Position numbers and translations under genes: made by a program. From NCBI RefSeq assembly GCF_001445575.1, contig NZ_CP013201.1, positions 1 through 11,169 of the forward strand: a stretch of DNA of 11,169 nucleotides, given 5' to 3'. The notes under the pieces were generated by a model. That model was not told where the DNA came from. It was given only the letters and a program-made list of their open reading frames with translations, and made no database searches. The stretch comes from Arthrobacter alpinus (GTDB taxonomy: Bacteria; Actinomycetota; Actinomycetes; Actinomycetales; Micrococcaceae). Position 1 is the stretch's first letter. Each line of letters starts with the position of its first letter. Below, piece after piece: positions 8,822-11,169 of the stretch.

Positions 8822-11169
8822 ATGAGAATGCAAATACGTCGTACGAAGATTGCGTCTAGGAGCTTGACCGTCTTGACTTCCGCAGCAATGATTACGGCGG
8901 TCCTCGTCGTGGGTCCCGTATCGACCGCGACGGCAGCCGACAGCCCAGCGCCGTTGCCACAAACAGTGGCCGGCGATTTTTGCCGACACCGCAGATCAAC
9001 GGAGTCGTATGGAAAACTGCAGTTGTGGCAATGTCGCCTACGCGGTCGGAAGCTTCACATCTGCGCGTCCTTCTGGGGCTGCCGCCGGTACCGGCGAAGT
9101 GGGTCGCAACAACGCAATGGCCTTTAACATCCTTACTGGCGCTATATTGCCATGGAACCCAAATCTGAATGCACAGGCCCGTACGGTTAGATTGTCGGTC
9201 GATTCATCGGAGATATACGTAGGAGGAGACTTCACAACCGTCAATGGAGTCCCGCGCATGAAAGTAGCTGCCTTCAGCGTTGCCACAGGAACGTTGGATC
9301 CAAATTTCAAGCCGGTAGTCAATGGGCCGGTTCGAAATGTTGCTGTTTCGAATGACACTGTCTATGTGGGCGGTGCATTTGGTAACGCCGGTGGTCAAAC
9401 TCGATCAAACCTGGCTGCATTCACACGATCTTCAGGCGCTTTGTTGCCTTGGACACCTAAGGTAGACGACATTGTTGAAACACTTTGGGCGGCCCCAGAC
9501 AATTCTAGGATCCTGATTGGTGGTCGTTTCCAGAACCTAGACGGTTCGCCGATCGTTGGTATCGGTGCAGTTGATGGAAATACCGGGCACTTGAACCGTG
9601 GGGCAGCCGACCCACCCCAACGGCAATTGGATCAAGCCGATCCTGGGTTACCGAATTGACGGTTCAAAACGGCGTTGTATTTGGTAGTAACGATGGTGAA
9701 GGCGGACATTGGTTCGATGGCCGGTGGGCTGCGGACTTGGCGACAGGCAATCTTATTTGGCTGGACAATTGTTATGGGGCCACTTACAGCCTAGCCGTAA
9801 TGGGGCAAGTAGTGTACAGCACTGGCCATGCGCACGACTGCACGTCAGTGGGAACCTTTGGTGATCACAACCCGCAAATATGGAAGCGGGCAATCGCTGA
9901 AACAACCTACCCGACCGGTACTGATCAGGGTGCTCCGGGATCAAACATGAATTATGCCTACCAGCCTGTTCCAACCCAGTTGCCATGGTATCCACTGGTC
10001 AATGCTGGAACATACACAGGAATCTTCCAAGGCGGATGGGCATTGGCCAACAACTCAAATTATTTGGTAATGGGTGGGGAATTTACGTCGGTCAATGGTA
10101 AGGCGCAACAAGGCCTTGCGACGTTTGCCGCCCGCACCATAGCTCCAACAAGCAGGGGCCCACATATTCAACAATGACCCCAAGCGTCATATCGTTGAAT
10201 TCTGGTTCGGCAAGAATAGCGTGGACTGGAACAACGGACATCGATGATGGGACTCTCACATATGATGTTCTCCGCGACAATGGGACAACGCCCATTTATA
10301 CAACTAACGCCGTTTTCTCCCTGGTGGGCCCTACCGCAGTCGGGATTCGTCGATACAGGTCTAGTGCCCGATCGATTCACACCTACAGAATTCGAGTGTC
10401 CGATCCATGGGGCAATAACTTCACTGGGAGTAGATCCGCGGGTGTGACAATTTCATCGGCGGCACCGAGCGCATATACATCACAAGTTATCACCGACGGG
10501 GCCACGAATTTTTGGCCGCTGAACGAACCCTCAGGAACCGTGGCCTACGACAACGCATCCTTCAATGACGCGGACTCCGGGGTCGGAGTTGGACGAGGTA
10601 GCAGCGGATCGATGGCCAACGAAACGGCTTCGACTTTTGACGGGACGAGTTCGGCATTCATTGCAGCCAGGATGCAGGGACCTGGTCCTGACACATTTAC
10701 GGCCGAGGCGTGGTTCAAGACATCAACGACAAGTGGTGGCAAGATCGTTGGATTCGGGAATTCTGCGACGGGGACTTCGTCGAGCTACGACCGCCACGTC
10801 TACATGGACAATGCCGGGCATCTCTGGTTCGGAGTCTATCCAGGAAGCGCCCAAACCCTCTCAACTTCTAAGACATACAATGACGGACAGTGGCATCAGG
10901 TCGCGGCAACGCTTGGGGCAGGTGGCATGCAGTTGTACGTCGACGGCGTACGGGTTGGGCACAGAAGCGACGCTACAAGTGGCCAATCGTACTCAGGATT
11001 GTGGAGGATCGGCGGCGACAGCCTCAACGGTTGGCCGAATCAGCCGGGAAACAGCAATTTTAACGGAACTATCGACGATGTCGCGATTTATCCTTCCGTC
11101 TTGACAGGTGTACAGCTTCTCAAGCACTACACATTGACAGGCCGGACTTCCAGCCTCCCCCGCTGCCCA
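8822..11169 (+). CDS. Secreted repeat protein with propeller-like repeats, Fn3-like and LamG domains (3' truncated by window)
   Basis: A signal peptide (basic MRMQIRRTK, a hydrophobic core, cleavage expected after STATAA near residue 39) directs export. Repeats with a YVGGxFTxVNG core follow: FTSARPSGAAAG, IYVGGDFTTVNG, VYVGGAFGNAGG, ILIGGRFQNLDG and later YLVMGGEFTSVNG, like delta-60/beta-propeller repeats of secreted actinobacterial proteins. An Fn3-like stretch comes next (about 10180-10455; IAWTGTTD, LTYDVLRDNG). Then a LamG/concanavalin-like domain (about 10500-11140) with FWPLNEPSG, FTAEAWFKT, GQWHQVAATL, LYVDG and GTIDDVAIYP. Frame changes near 8979 (T), 9028 (G), 9593 (G) and 10148 (A) are each fixed by one added base; from 10174 the frame is open to the window edge. 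No sortase motif or anchor is visible, as the C-terminus is missing. It probably acts as a carbohydrate-binding or matrix protein (inference). Confidence 0.82.
10174..11169 (+). other. Long open frame carrying the Fn3-like and LamG domains, without stop before the window edge
   Basis: This is the intact 3' segment of the secreted repeat protein: 332 codons in one frame, longer than any other uninterrupted piece in the window. It is easily missed by ORF callers because it has no stop inside the window and its true start lies in the upstream frame. The internal ATG at 10174 is not a proposed start. The last codons read SSLPRCP; a missing C in the final C-run would give a Pro-rich linker (SSLPPLP). 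Confidence 0.8.

Noticed and set aside
1..11169. Mobile element, CRISPR array, tRNA or defence system
   Set aside because: I saw no transposase motif, regular spaced repeats, tRNA-like cloverleaf or defence-protein signature on either strand.

Overview
The window looks like part of a chromosomal surface-polysaccharide locus from a Gram-positive, fairly GC-rich actinobacterium, most likely of the Arthrobacter/Micrococcaceae type. That placement rests on the style of the LuxR regulators, the secreted repeat protein and the lipoprotein, not on a database search. All genes are on the + strand.

Layout. (1) 1-1381: C-terminal half of a large LuxR-type regulator, cut by the window edge. (2) 1372-4107: a second, full-length paralogue (~915 residues after frame correction) with an N-terminal ATPase-like module, a helical middle and a LuxR helix-turn-helix. 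(3) 4149-4184: a clear intrinsic terminator, then about 460 bp before the next large gene. This gap holds palindromes, a doubtful 95-codon ORF and a run of five small hairpins. (4) 4645-6206: the membrane glycosyl-1-phosphate transferase that starts polysaccharide repeat units on undecaprenyl phosphate. (5) 6216-6690: a TagD-like glycerol-3-phosphate cytidylyltransferase. (6) 6716-7491: a lipoprotein with an Ig-like domain. (7) 7491-8783: a multi-pass flippase-like membrane protein that overlaps the lipoprotein stop. (8) 8822 to the window end: a secreted protein with propeller-like repeats, an Fn3-like domain and a LamG domain, cut at the right edge.

How they could work together. The two regulators would control the downstream operon. 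The glycosyl-1-phosphate transferase starts a lipid-linked glycan, the cytidylyltransferase supplies CDP-glycerol (or a related CDP-alcohol) to decorate it, and the flippase moves it across the membrane. The lipoprotein and the LamG protein are outside-facing partners. No glycosyltransferase, polymerase or chain-length regulator is visible; they may lie downstream.

Quality warning. Every main gene is broken by frame changes, about 37 in total. Nearly all behave as one missing base, usually in a short homopolymer, and adding one base restores conserved family motifs. I therefore read these as intact genes in a sequence with homopolymer-deletion errors, not as pseudogenes. Gene coordinates below span the whole reconstructed gene. 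No rRNA, tRNA, CRISPR array or insertion sequence was seen.
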